Origin: Kosakonia sp. SMBL-WEM22
Lineage (GTDB): Bacteria; Pseudomonadota; Gammaproteobacteria; Enterobacterales; Enterobacteriaceae
Assembly (NCBI RefSeq): GCF_014490785.1
Contig: NZ_CP051488.1
Span: 1,674,001-1,738,000 of the forward strand
DNA: 64,000 nt
Direction of reading: 5' to 3'
Shown here: in pieces, positions 52,399 through 61,354 of the stretch
Numbering within the stretch: the stretch's first letter is position 1
Layout: every line of letters begins with the position of its first letter
Notes under the pieces: model-generated
The model's input: only the letters and a program-made list of their open reading frames with translations
Databases searched by the model: none
What the model was told of the DNA's origin: nothing
Made by a program: the position numbers and the translations under genes

Positions 52399-53601
52399 TT
52401 AGCCGGGTTCCGCCTCGGCTTGCGGTTCCGGTTTTGCCACCGCACGCGCCACCAGCGCGGCAATCAGCACCAGACCAAGCACCACCAGCATCGCGCTGCG
52501 TAGGCCATAGTGTTCGCCGAGGAAGCCGAGCAGCGGCGGGCCAACGAGGAAGGCGAGATAACCGGTTGTTGCTACCACGCTGACGCGCGTTGCGGCATCT
52601 GGTCCGGTATCGCTGGCCGCCGAGATGGTGAGTGGAAAGCCAAGCGACGCGCCTAATCCCCACAAAATGACCGAGAAACCCGCCACCCAGGCGCTGTCGA
52701 CAAAAATAATCAGGCCGATGCCCAGTGCGCCCATTATCGCGCTGGCGCGCACCACGGCGACGCGGCTGTAACGGTCAATAAACCAGCCGCCGCAGAAGCG
52801 CCCGGTGGTCATGCCAAGGGTAAAACCGGTGTAGATCAGCGAGCCGGAAGTGGGGCTGAAGCCGTGACCATCTACCATCAGCAGCGGCAGCCAGTCATTG
52901 GCCGAGCCTTCAGCAAACGCCATCGCCAGCACCACCACGCCAATTAACAGCAGCTGCGTATCGCGCCAGAAGGGCATCCCTTTTTGACGATTCGCGTGTT
53001 CTTCGGCGCTGTTCTGCCCGGTCCCCTCCGGTACGGCGGAGATCGCCAGAATAATCGGCACAATCGCCACCAGCGCCGCCAGCAGAATGTGCAGGTTTGC
53101 GCTGATGCCCAGCGCGGTTAACGACATCCCGACCCCTGCGCCAACCAGTGTGCCCAGGCTGTAAAAGCCGTGCATCATCGGCAGCACGGTTTTGTTCATC
53201 TCCTGCTCAACCACCGCGCCTTCGATATTCATCGCCACTTCGCCCGCGCCCAGGCTGCCGCCAAAGCAGGCCAGACCGACGGCAAAGAGCAGCGGCGAGG
53301 CGAACCACAGGGCGATACTTAAAATCACCATCCCGAGCACCGAGAAGGACATGCTGGCGCGGATCACTTTGCGCGCCCCGAATCGCTTCACCAGCCATGC
53401 CGAAGAGAGAATGCCGCTCATCGACCCGACCGACAGACCAAACAGCACCGCGCCCATTTCAGCCGTCGAGACCGAGAGCACATCGCGGATCGCCGGCGTG
53501 CGCGACGCCCATGAGGCCATTAATAATCCGGGGAGAAAAAAGAAGGTGAACAGCGCCCATAAGCGATGGCGCAGGGCTTTTCGGGAGGCGTTTTCAGTCA
53601 T
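52399..53601 (-). CDS. ybjJ: MFS transporter YbjJ
   Basis: 400-aa MFS protein with twelve membrane segments, colinear with E. coli YbjJ; substrate not established. Typical MFS motif SGILSSAWLVKRFGARK after helix 2 and TTGRFCGGWFIDRYSR in the second half. E. coli ybjH and ybjI, which lie between mdfA and ybjJ, are absent, so ybjJ is directly convergent with mdfA. Confidence 0.92.
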   Translation of the reverse strand: MTENASRKALRHRLWALFTFFFLPGLLMASWASRTPAIRDVLSVSTAEMGAVLFGLSVGSMSGILSSAWLVKRFGARKVIRASMSFSVLGMVILSIALWFASPLLFAVGLACFGGSLGAGEVAMNIEGAVVEQEMNKTVLPMMHGFYSLGTLVGAGVGMSLTALGISANLHILLAALVAIVPIILAISAVPEGTGQNSAEEHANRQKGMPFWRDTQLLLIGVVVLAMAFAEGSANDWLPLLMVDGHGFSPTSGSLIYTGFTLGMTTGRFCGGWFIDRYSRVAVVRASAIMGALGIGLIIFVDSAWVAGFSVILWGLGASLGFPLTISAASDTGPDAATRVSVVATTGYLAFLVGPPLLGFLGEHYGLRSAMLVVLGLVLIAALVARAVAKPEPQAEAEPG

Positions 53602-53767
53602 AGATTCACATCAAAAAAAGTAAGGTGAAGTAACACTAGCATTTTTTGCGTCATTACGGTGGCAGCAGGTGAATAACAGCCATGAGGTTACTCAATATAA
53701 TTAAGAAAATGCATACGGTTACGTTAATGATACATTGGGGTAATAGTTTATTGAGGGAGTAATAAAA

Positions 53768-54235
53768 GTGAGATTTATCATGCAGACCGCAGTTGCATTG
53801 TTGCTGGCAAGCAATGTGAGTTATGCGCAATCCACTACCACCGACAGCTTCACCTATGAAGCGCACGCCCTGGCGTTGCAGAACGAGGGTGAAAAGTGCC
53901 AGTTAAGCGTCATCTCACCCGATAGGGCGATAAAGCGTTACGGGCTTGACCTCCGTTCGCCATGCTACTTCCTGTACGGAGCGGAAAGGCAACCTAAACA
54001 TTTCGCCTATCCGCGAGACGGCATTAAGGCGCTATTTATCATTCTCGGCAATCCGCTTACGGCGGATGAGCAGAAGATCTGGCGAGTTAAAGACGCATCA
54101 ACCTGCGGCACAAAAGGCTTCGGGCTCTACTTTGATGGCCAACACTTCAGTCTCAGCCGAACCTCACACGAGGGAATGTTGTTATGCCGTGACAGAGGGG
54201 TAGACGAAAAAGTTTTTAACACGCTGCGCGATTGA
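53768..54235 (+). CDS. Small periplasmic protein with four cysteines
   Basis: GTG start at 53768 after GGGAGTAA; 155 aa. Signal peptide about residues 1-20 (cleavage after SYA). The mature part has four cysteines (EKCQL, SPCYF, STCGT, LLCRD), suiting two disulfides, and no recognisable domain. It takes the place of E. coli ybjK with the next gene. A terminator hairpin follows. Function unknown; size, export and disulfides would fit an inhibitor or immunity protein, but no toxin is adjacent. Confidence 0.7.
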   Translation: MRFIMQTAVALLLASNVSYAQSTTTDSFTYEAHALALQNEGEKCQLSVISPDRAIKRYGLDLRSPCYFLYGAERQPKHFAYPRDGIKALFIILGNPLTADEQKIWRVKDASTCGTKGFGLYFDGQHFSLSRTSHEGMLLCRDRGVDEKVFNTLRD

Positions 54236-54255
54236 TGGCAGGATACCTGCTTTCC

Positions 54256-54275
54256 GGGCCGCTACGGCCCCTTTT
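54256..54275 (+). terminator. Terminator of the four-cysteine protein gene
   Basis: GGGCCG-CTA-CGGCCC followed by CTTTTT, about 20 bp after the stop. Confidence 0.85.
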
Positions 54276-54309
54276 TATAAACTGAGCAAGTGATGCAGGC
54301 AGGGAAGGG

Positions 54310-54774
54310 ATGATTATCAACACAGTCATGTGGTTAGCGTCGACGGCGGCGCTTTTTGCGTGGGTATTCAACGTCACCCTCAAAAACACCTTTAAAACCA
54401 ATGCGAAATACTTCGGGATATTCATAGTGGTGCATCTGGCACTGAATATCGGCGCGATGGCGCTGAACAAGCATGGGGTTGTGCTGGTTAAACACCACGC
54501 CAGCGCGATGACGGTCACAGCCATGACGATCCTGCTAAAAAGCTATATGGTGCTGATGGTGATTATGGCCCTGAGCTTTTTTATCGCACTCGCCGGCAAG
54601 GGCGCAGATAAAATGACGCAGTTTCACACCACCCATAATGCAGCCAACCTGCACCGTAACCCGCTTAAGTTTTATCTGCGCAACCAGTCAGGAATTGTTA
54701 ACGTCTATCGATGGTTCTTCCTGATAGGTGGGGTTTATATGTTGTGGGCGATGTGGTTTAGGATGAGTTTTTAA
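54310..54774 (+). CDS. Hypothetical membrane protein
   Basis: 154 aa with three or four hydrophobic helices (residues about 2-20, 33-51, 75-98 and 130-148) and a histidine-rich stretch between the last two (QFHTTHNAANLHRN). GGGAAGGG lies before the ATG. The gene is separated from its upstream neighbour by a terminator, so it should have its own promoter. No family recognised. Confidence 0.65.
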   Translation: MIINTVMWLASTAALFAWVFNVTLKNTFKTNAKYFGIFIVVHLALNIGAMALNKHGVVLVKHHASAMTVTAMTILLKSYMVLMVIMALSFFIALAGKGADKMTQFHTTHNAANLHRNPLKFYLRNQSGIVNVYRWFFLIGGVYMLWAMWFRMSF

Positions 54775-54923
54775 AATTTGGGAGTCTGGAACACATTCTT
54801 TGCCATCTTATTGGCGTTGGGATGATGTTACGTGATTGAAATCTCAGCCGCCACCTTATCGCCATCCATATGTGACTGGTCATTTAAGCGTTTGATTTAA
54901 TGTGGCAGTAAATTTCAGGCAAC

Positions 54924-55002
54924 AAAAAACCCATCAACCTTGAACCTAAGCGGCGGGGTTGATGGGCTCCACAATCGGGGGACATCAAAGAAAAGCAGTG
55001 GC
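54924..55002 (-). ncRNA. rybB: Small regulatory RNA RybB
   Basis: 79 nt, exactly the E. coli length. The 5' seed GCCACTGCTTTTCTTTGATG is identical to what I recall of E. coli RybB; the middle differs by a few bases, and the terminator CCCATCAACC..GGTTGATGGG with T6 is intact. RybB is Hfq-dependent, made under sigma-E control, and represses outer-membrane protein mRNAs. Its position upstream of ybjL's 3' end is conserved. Confidence 0.95.
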
Positions 55003-55007
55003 ACTAG

Positions 55008-55036
55008 TTATGACTGACATCCCACAAAAAAGTTCT
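55008..55036 (-). promoter_or_regulatory. Sigma-E-type promoter of rybB
   Basis: On the minus strand AGAACTT (55036-55030) and TCATAA (55013-55008) with a 16-bp spacer, 5 bp before the RybB start. The -35 element matches the sigma-E GAACTT consensus. Confidence 0.75.
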
Positions 55037-55068
55037 GCGTATAAGCGAAATATTTCTTAGCTTCGGAG

Positions 55069-56754
55069 TTATCCGAGCCCCGGCCAGATAATGATGATCA
55101 ATGTCCCGGCGAGGGTAAGCAGCACGTTGGCGATGGCGTAGGTACCCGCGTAGCCCAGCGCGGGTATATTGCTGCGCGCGGCATCGCTGATGATCTCCAT
55201 TGCCGGTGCGCAGGTGCGCGCGCCCATCATCGCGCCGAAGAGCAGGGCGCGGTTCATTTTCAGCACATAGGCACCAAACAGGAAGCAAATCAGCACCGGC
55301 ACGAGGCTGACGAGCAATCCGGCGACCAGCATCTGTCCGCCTACGGCACCCAGCCCGTTACCGATGCCGCTCCCGGCGCTTAAACCGACCCCGGCCATAA
55401 ATACCATCAGGCCGAACTCTTTCACCATCATCAGCGCGCCCTGCGGAATGTAACCAAACGTCGGGTGGTTCGCGCGCAGGAAGCCGAGCATAATGCCAGC
55501 GAAGAGCAGACCGGCGGCGTTACCGACGCCGAAGCTGAAGGAGCTAAACTGGAAGGTGATCATGCCGATCATCAGGCCGACAATAAAGAAGGCGCAGAAG
55601 GCGAGCAGGTCGGTCACCTGGCTGTGAATGGAGATAAAACCGATGCGGTCAGCGATGGTTTTCACGCGCCGCGCATCGCCGCTCACCTGCAAGACGTCCC
55701 CTTTGTTGAGCACGATATTGTCGTCGATGGGCATCTCAATCTGGCTACGGATCACGCGGTTGAGGAAGCAGCCATGATCGGTCAGCTTCAATTGCGCCAG
55801 GCGGCGGCCGACCACATTGTGGTTTTTCACTACCACCTCTTCGGTGACGATGCGCATATCCAGCAGGTCGCGGTCAAACACCTCTTTCCCGTTGCGGAAG
55901 CTCGGGTCGAGGCGCGCATGGGCATCCGGGTAGCCGACAAGCGAGATCTCATCACCCATCTGTAATACCGCGTCTCCGTCGGGGTTGGCGAGAATACCGT
56001 TGCGGCGAATTCGCTCGATGTAGCAGCCGGTCTGGCGATAGATCCCCAGCTCGCGCAGATTTTTACCATCCGCCCAGGCCACCAGCTCCGGCCCGACGCG
56101 GTAGGCGCGGATCACCGGCAGGTAGACTTTGCGGTGAGCATCGGTATCCAGCCCGCGCTCGCGGGCGATCTGCTGGGCGCTGGTTTGCAAATCTTGATGC
56201 TGCAGCTTCGGTAAGTAGCGTGCGCCAAAGATCAGGCTCACCAGGCCAATCAGATAAGTTAAGGCATAGCCGAGGCTGAGGTTGTCCAGCGCGCGGGCAA
56301 GCTGACTGCTCTCCATGCCGGAGTGGCGCAACGTATCGCCCGCGCCGACCAGTACCGGCGTGGAGGTCATCGACCCGGCGAGCATGCCGGCGGTCAAGCC
56401 GATATCCCAGCCAAAGAGTTTGCCGAGGCCGAGCGCAATTAACAGCGCGCTGCCGACTAATACCAGCGCCAGCATCAGGTAATTCTTACCGTCACGAAAA
56501 AAAATTGAGAAAAAGTTAGGTCCGGCTTCAACGCCAACGCAGAAAATAAACAGCATAAAGCCGAGGTTCAGGGCATCGGTGTTAATGCTGAAATGTTGCT
56601 GGCCTAATAATAGTGAAACGACTAAAACGCCAATGGAATTACCCAGTTGGATAGATCCCAGTCGTAATTTTCCAAGGCAAAGCCCAAGCGCCAGAACTAC
56701 AAACAATAACAGTATGTAATTCCCATTTAACAAATCTGCGACGTTTATATTCAC
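55069..56754 (-). CDS. ybjL: Transporter YbjL, AspT/YidE exchanger family
   Basis: 561-aa membrane protein, same length as in E. coli using the GTG at 56754 (MNINVADLL). Two hydrophobic halves, each about five or six helices, flank two TrkA-C (RCK_C) domains in the middle (around residues 205-375). Family members exchange aspartate/alanine; the substrate of YbjL is unsettled, with glutamate export proposed. The ORF can be read further upstream but that part is not conserved. Confidence 0.95.
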   Translation of the reverse strand: MNINVADLLNGNYILLLFVVLALGLCLGKLRLGSIQLGNSIGVLVVSLLLGQQHFSINTDALNLGFMLFIFCVGVEAGPNFFSIFFRDGKNYLMLALVLVGSALLIALGLGKLFGWDIGLTAGMLAGSMTSTPVLVGAGDTLRHSGMESSQLARALDNLSLGYALTYLIGLVSLIFGARYLPKLQHQDLQTSAQQIARERGLDTDAHRKVYLPVIRAYRVGPELVAWADGKNLRELGIYRQTGCYIERIRRNGILANPDGDAVLQMGDEISLVGYPDAHARLDPSFRNGKEVFDRDLLDMRIVTEEVVVKNHNVVGRRLAQLKLTDHGCFLNRVIRSQIEMPIDDNIVLNKGDVLQVSGDARRVKTIADRIGFISIHSQVTDLLAFCAFFIVGLMIGMITFQFSSFSFGVGNAAGLLFAGIMLGFLRANHPTFGYIPQGALMMVKEFGLMVFMAGVGLSAGSGIGNGLGAVGGQMLVAGLLVSLVPVLICFLFGAYVLKMNRALLFGAMMGARTCAPAMEIISDAARSNIPALGYAGTYAIANVLLTLAGTLIIIIWPGLG

Positions 56755-57034
56755 GGAGTCTAACTTCTTGTTTACTTGTAAGCTGTTGATAGAAATGGTG
56801 ATTTGAGCTACTGTTTTGCCTATGCGCTGGCGGATGAATAAAAGCCGTGCAACACCAGACACCCCGCACAAAACATAAACTGGCCGTTAGTTTAATCTCA
56901 TTGCATAACAACGGCTAGTGACAATCGTTTGTTTGCACGGGTGCCATTCAGGCAATAATTGCCGCAACGCTTTATCCGTCCGACATTCTTTAAAACGGTG
57001 TAAACGTCGATAGAGAAAAAGTCAGGAGGCGTTT
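56755..57034. promoter_or_regulatory. Divergent ybjL / ybjM region
   Basis: 280 bp of AT-rich sequence between divergent genes. AGGAGGC at about 57024 serves ybjM. No further structure recognised. Confidence 0.35.
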
Positions 57035-57406
57035 TTGAAGAACAGGCGTAGTTGGTTCGGCGTTATCTGCTGCGGTCTCCTTTTTATCGCAATTTGTCTC
57101 TCTCTGGTGATGAACATGCAGGGTAAATTGCCCGCGCCTGGCGATCCGGCAACCGGTTTGCTGCTCTTTACTCTGCCCGGTATCCTGGGCGGCCTCGTCT
57201 CTCGTCGTCGTCGCGCCATTGTGCCGCTGGTGGGCGCGCTGATCGCAGCACCCCTTTGTTATATTTTGATTCATATTTTATTTACCCCAGTACGCACCTT
57301 CTGGCAGGAGGTGGCCTGGCTCTTCAGCGCCATGTTCTGGTGCGCGCTCGGTGGCCTCGGCTGCGATTTCGTTCACCGAATTGCGCGTGCGCGCAGGCGC
57401 ATCTGA
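57035..57406 (+). CDS. ybjM: Inner-membrane protein YbjM
   Basis: 123 aa, four hydrophobic helices, basic loop SRRRRA. Probable TTG start at 57035 behind AGGAGG. Similar to E. coli YbjM (RSFWQELAWLLSAVFWCALG-type ending is kept). Function unknown. In E. coli grxA and ybjC follow before nfsA; here only 84 bp separate ybjM from nfsA. Confidence 0.88.
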   Translation: MKNRRSWFGVICCGLLFIAICLSLVMNMQGKLPAPGDPATGLLLFTLPGILGGLVSRRRRAIVPLVGALIAAPLCYILIHILFTPVRTFWQEVAWLFSAMFWCALGGLGCDFVHRIARARRRI

Positions 57407-57490
57407 TTAAGCTTGCGCAATTTCCGCTTACAACGAGCGCAGCGGCTTAGCCTATACTGAACGACTTGTTTAACTGGGGGATTATTCAAC

Positions 57491-58213
57491 ATGACACCTA
57501 CTATTGAATTGCTGTGCGCCCATCGTTCCATTCGCCACTTTACCGATGAGCCTATTACGGACGCACAGCGCGAGGCGATTATCGCCAGCGCACAGGCGGC
57601 ATCGACCTCCAGCTTTTTGCAGTGCAGCTCCATTATCCGTATTACCGATCCCGCTATGCGCGAACAACTTGTGACATTAGCTGGCGGACAGCCGCATATC
57701 GCCCAGGCGGCCGAGTTCTGGATCTTCTGCGCCGATTTTCACCGCAACTTTGAGATCTGCCCGGAAGCGAAACCGGGTCTGGCAGAGCAACTGCTGCTCG
57801 GCGTCGTTGATACGGCAATCATGGGGCAAAACGCCTTTACCGCGGCGGAGTCGCTGGGGCTGGGCGGCGTCTATATTGGCGGCATCCGTAACAATATCGA
57901 CGCGGTCGGGGAACTGCTGCGTATTCCGCAGCAGGTGCTGCCGCTGTTTGGCCTCTGCCTCGGCTGGCCTGCCGATAATCCGGATATCAAACCGCGTATG
58001 CCGGCTGCGATGCTGGTGCATGAAAACCACTACCAGCCGCTGGATAAAGAGAAGCTGGCGGAGTATGACGCGGAGCTGGAGCACTACTATATGACGCGCG
58101 ACAGCAATAAACGCCGCGATAACTGGAGCGATCATATCCGTCGCACCATTATTAAAGAGAGCCGTCCGTTTATTCTCGACTATTTGCATAAACAGGGCTG
58201 GGCAACGCGCTAA
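57491..58213 (+). CDS. nfsA: Oxygen-insensitive NADPH nitroreductase NfsA
   Basis: FMN-dependent nitroreductase of 240 aa; activates nitrofurans and reduces nitroaromatics and quinones. N-terminal motif HRSIRHFTDEPI for FMN binding, GLGGVYIGGIRN in the centre, and the C-terminal RR..IKESRPF segment as in E. coli NfsA. In E. coli it is SoxS-controlled together with ybjC; here it has lost ybjC and must start from the 84-bp gap. Confidence 0.96.
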   Translation: MTPTIELLCAHRSIRHFTDEPITDAQREAIIASAQAASTSSFLQCSSIIRITDPAMREQLVTLAGGQPHIAQAAEFWIFCADFHRNFEICPEAKPGLAEQLLLGVVDTAIMGQNAFTAAESLGLGGVYIGGIRNNIDAVGELLRIPQQVLPLFGLCLGWPADNPDIKPRMPAAMLVHENHYQPLDKEKLAEYDAELEHYYMTRDSNKRRDNWSDHIRRTIIKESRPFILDYLHKQGWATR

Positions 58214-58286
58214 TACCCGTTCATCCTGCCCCGTGCTGCGTGTATGATACGCAGGCTTTTAACTGGTCTTCTGCGCGAGGTGCAGG

Positions 58287-59189
58287 GTGAAAATAGCTGT
58301 ATTATCCCGGGATGGAACGCTTTACTCCTGTAAACGCCTGCGTGAAGCCGCCGTGCAGCGCGGGCACCAGATTGAGATCCTCGATCCGCTCTCCTGTTAT
58401 ATGAACATCACCCCGGCCGCCTCCTCGATTCACTATAAGGGCCGCCAGCTTCCCCATTTTGATGCGGTGATCCCGCGAATTGGTTCAGCCATCACTTTTT
58501 ATGGTACCGCTGCGCTGCGCCAGTTTGAGATCCTTGGCAGCTATCCGCTCAACGAATCGGTCGCCATCACCCGCGCCCGCGACAAGCTGCGATCCCTGCA
58601 ACTGCTGGCACGCCAGGGAATCGATCTGCCGATCACCGGCATTGCCCACTCGCCCGATGATACCAGCGATCTGATTGATATGGTCGGCGGTGCGCCGCTG
58701 GTGGTTAAGCTGGTAGAAGGCACGCAGGGAATTGGCGTGGTGCTGGCGGAGACGCGGCAGGCGGCAGAGAGCGTGATTGACGCCTTTCGCGGCCTCAACG
58801 CCCATATTCTGGTGCAGGAGTTTATCGAGGAAGCGAAAGGGTGCGACATCCGCTGCCTGGTGATCGGTAACGATGTGGTGGCAGCGATTGAGCGGCGGGC
58901 GAAAGCGGGGGATTTCCGCTCCAATTTGCACCGCGGCGGGCAGGCGACCGTAGTCGAGATCACGCCGCGCGAGCGGGAGATCGCGCTGGCCGCGGCGCAG
59001 ACGCTCGGGCTGGATGTTGCTGGCGTCGATATTTTGCGCGCTAACCGCGGCCCGCTGGTGATGGAAGTCAATGCATCGCCGGGGCTGGAAGGGATCGAAA
59101 AAGCCACCGGGCTGGATATTGCCGGGCGAATGATCCACTGGATCGAGCGCCAGGCGATGCCCGGCTTCTGCCTGAAAACCGGCGGCTAA
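58287..59189 (+). CDS. rimK: Ribosomal protein S6 glutamate ligase RimK
   Basis: ATP-grasp ligase that adds glutamates to the C-terminus of ribosomal protein S6. 300 aa as in E. coli; GTG start at 58287 behind GAGGTGCAGG. ATP-grasp features LVVKLVEGTQGIGV, ILVQEFIEE and the metal-binding VMEVNASPGLEG are intact. Probably co-transcribed with nfsA and ybjN. Confidence 0.96.
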   Translation: MKIAVLSRDGTLYSCKRLREAAVQRGHQIEILDPLSCYMNITPAASSIHYKGRQLPHFDAVIPRIGSAITFYGTAALRQFEILGSYPLNESVAITRARDKLRSLQLLARQGIDLPITGIAHSPDDTSDLIDMVGGAPLVVKLVEGTQGIGVVLAETRQAAESVIDAFRGLNAHILVQEFIEEAKGCDIRCLVIGNDVVAAIERRAKAGDFRSNLHRGGQATVVEITPREREIALAAAQTLGLDVAGVDILRANRGPLVMEVNASPGLEGIEKATGLDIAGRMIHWIERQAMPGFCLKTGG

Positions 59190-59272
59190 GAGGAATTTCC
59201 TGCCTTAGCATGGTACGCCTTCGGCTTTTTGCGTAAGCTATGGGCAATTTTTCCCAACAGAGCACGTTTTCT

Positions 59273-59755
59273 ATGGATTCACTGGTCGTCCCCGGTCTGG
59301 ACACGCTTCGCCAATGGCTTGATCAACTCAGTATTAACTTCTTTGAGTGCGACACCTGCCAGGCGCTGCACCTGCCACATATGCAGAATTTTGACGGCGT
59401 GTTCGATGCAAAAGTCGACCTGGTCAATGATGTCCTGCTTTTTACCGCGATGGCGGAAGTGAAACCCTCCGCGCTGCTGGCGCTGGCGGCGGATCTCTCG
59501 GCGATCAACGCCAGCTCGCTCACCGTTAAAGCCTTCCTCGATATGCAGGATGATAACCTGCCGAAGCTGGTAGTGTGTCAGACGCTGAGCATCGGTCCCG
59601 GCATCGCCTTTGAGCAGTTCGCGTGGTTTATGCGCCAGAGCGAAGAGCAGGTCTCGATGGTGATTATGGAAGCTAATGCACACCAGCTGCTTTTTACCCC
59701 TGCCGATGACGATCTGCTGGCGGGCGATGAAGAACCGAACAATTTTCTCCACTGA
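59273..59755 (+). CDS. ybjN: YbjN family protein
   Basis: 160 aa with start MDSLVVPG; E. coli YbjN is 158 aa. Conserved blocks FECDTCQALHLPHMQNFDGVFD (first half) and NASSLTVKAFLDMQDDNLPKL. The fold resembles type III secretion chaperones in this family; in E. coli overproduction affects motility and stress. Weak ribosome site. A hairpin terminator follows. Confidence 0.92.
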   Translation: MDSLVVPGLDTLRQWLDQLSINFFECDTCQALHLPHMQNFDGVFDAKVDLVNDVLLFTAMAEVKPSALLALAADLSAINASSLTVKAFLDMQDDNLPKLVVCQTLSIGPGIAFEQFAWFMRQSEEQVSMVIMEANAHQLLFTPADDDLLAGDEEPNNFLH

Positions 59756-60102
59756 TTCCCGCATCAATTAGCGCAGCCGCTGCCACGGGGGCTGCGTAGC
59801 TACATTTTTTATTCTGCTTTTAACCTTTCTTTAAAGAATGATTCACCATCATTCCTCCCCTTCAGGCTTATCCCATAGAGACTTATTGCATAAAAAATTG
59901 ATAAAAGGCGGTTTTTTATCTGCCCTATAGCCTCAAACCCTGGCTACAGTTATTCTTGCGCTGCTTTAAAAGCATGCGGCGTCTGCCGAAGTGATTTTAT
60001 CTCCGGCGCAGAGCAGAGTGACAAACTATGCATGAATCTTGCATATCCCAGAAAGCGTAGATTTAGTTCGTAGCTTAACGAGCTTTCCAGAAGGAATGAG
60101 AT
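59756..60102. promoter_or_regulatory. ybjN - potF intergenic region
   Basis: 347 bp. Left part holds the ybjN terminator (CGCAGCC 59772-59778 with GGCTGCG 59790-59796, then T6). The right part should contain the potF promoter; AGAAGGAATG at about 60090 is its ribosome site. No other gene or RNA seen. Confidence 0.5.
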
Positions 60103-61215
60103 ATGAGTGCCTCAAGAAAAAAATGGGTATCGGGTCTTGTTGCGGGTGCGTTGATGGCTCTCTCTGCCAGCACGCTCGCCGCCGGGCAAAAGACGCTGCA
60201 TGTGTACAACTGGTCTGACTATATTGCGCCGGACACCGTCGCAAATTTTGAGAAAGAGACCGGCATTAAAGTGGTCTACGACGTGTTCGACTCCAACGAA
60301 GTGCTGGAAGGCAAGTTAATGGCCGGCAGCACCGGTTTCGATCTGGTGGTGCCGTCCGCCAGTTTCCTTGAGCGCCAGCTCTCGGCGGGCGTCTTCCAGC
60401 CGCTTGATAAGAGCAAGCTGCCGAACTGGAAAAACCTCGATCCGGACGTGTTGAAGATGGTCGCGAAACACGACCCGGATAACAAATACGCTTTCCCCTA
60501 CCTGTGGGCGACCACCGGTATTGGCTACAACGTCGATAAAGTCAAAGCGGTACTCGGCAAAGATGTGCCGATCGATAGCTGGGATGTCGTGCTGAAGCCG
60601 GAAAATCTTGAGAAGCTGAAGAGCTGCGGCGTCTCCTTCCTCGATGCGCCGGAAGAGATTTTCGCCACCGTGCTCAACTACCTTGGTAAAGATCCCAACA
60701 GTACCAAAGCGGATGATTACACCGGTCCGGCGACGGATCTGCTGCTGAAGCTGCGTCCGAATATCCGCTACTTCCACTCTTCGCAATACATTAACGACCT
60801 CGCTAATGGCGATATCTGCGTAGCCATCGGCTGGGCGGGCGACGTCTGGCAGGCGGCTAACCGCGCGAAAGAGGCGAAAAACGGCGTTAACATCAACTAC
60901 ATTATTCCGAAGGAGGGGGCATTGGCCTTCTTTGACGTCTTCGCTATGCCGAAAGATGCCAAAAACACCGACGAAGCCTATCAGTTCCTTAACTACCTGA
61001 TGCGTCCCGACGTGATGGCGCATATCAGTGATCACGTCTACTACGCCAACGGTAACAAAGCCTCTGTGCCGCTGATCAGCGAAGAGGTGCGTAACAACCC
61101 GGCGATCTTCCCGCCGCCGGATGTCTTCGCCAAGCTCTTCACGCTGAAAGTGCAGGAGCCGAAAATCGACCGCGTACGTACTCGCGCCTGGACGAAAGTC
61201 AAAAGCGGCAAATAA
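60103..61215 (+). CDS. potF: Putrescine-binding periplasmic protein PotF
   Basis: Solute-binding protein of the putrescine-specific PotFGHI importer; 370 aa as in E. coli. Signal peptide of about 26 residues, then LHVYNWSDYIAPDTV, typical of PotD/PotF. Conserved binding-site aromatic and acidic residues appear in NWSDY, FDVFAMPKDA and AIGWAGDVWQA. First gene of the operon. Confidence 0.96.
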   Translation: MSASRKKWVSGLVAGALMALSASTLAAGQKTLHVYNWSDYIAPDTVANFEKETGIKVVYDVFDSNEVLEGKLMAGSTGFDLVVPSASFLERQLSAGVFQPLDKSKLPNWKNLDPDVLKMVAKHDPDNKYAFPYLWATTGIGYNVDKVKAVLGKDVPIDSWDVVLKPENLEKLKSCGVSFLDAPEEIFATVLNYLGKDPNSTKADDYTGPATDLLLKLRPNIRYFHSSQYINDLANGDICVAIGWAGDVWQAANRAKEAKNGVNINYIIPKEGALAFFDVFAMPKDAKNTDEAYQFLNYLMRPDVMAHISDHVYYANGNKASVPLISEEVRNNPAIFPPPDVFAKLFTLKVQEPKIDRVRTRAWTKVKSGK

Positions 61216-61239
61216 ATCAATCACCTGACTGGTGAAAGC

Positions 61240-61298
61240 GCTGCACCGCGCCGGTGCAGCCGCCCCAAAACGGGACAGCGGGCGCACCTGCTGTCCCG
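61240..61298 (+). promoter_or_regulatory. Two stable hairpins between potF and potG
   Basis: GCTGCACCG-CGC-CGGTGCAGC (61240-61260) and CGGGACAGC..GCTGTCCCG (61271-61298), both perfect 9-bp stems without T-runs. Likely to slow 3' decay of potF mRNA so that binding protein is made in excess over PotGHI. Confidence 0.65.
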
Positions 61299-61354
61299 TC
61301 ATCTGTACCACAACCTGTTGAAGCAGGGTGATGCTTATGCCGGAGAGCACCTTA

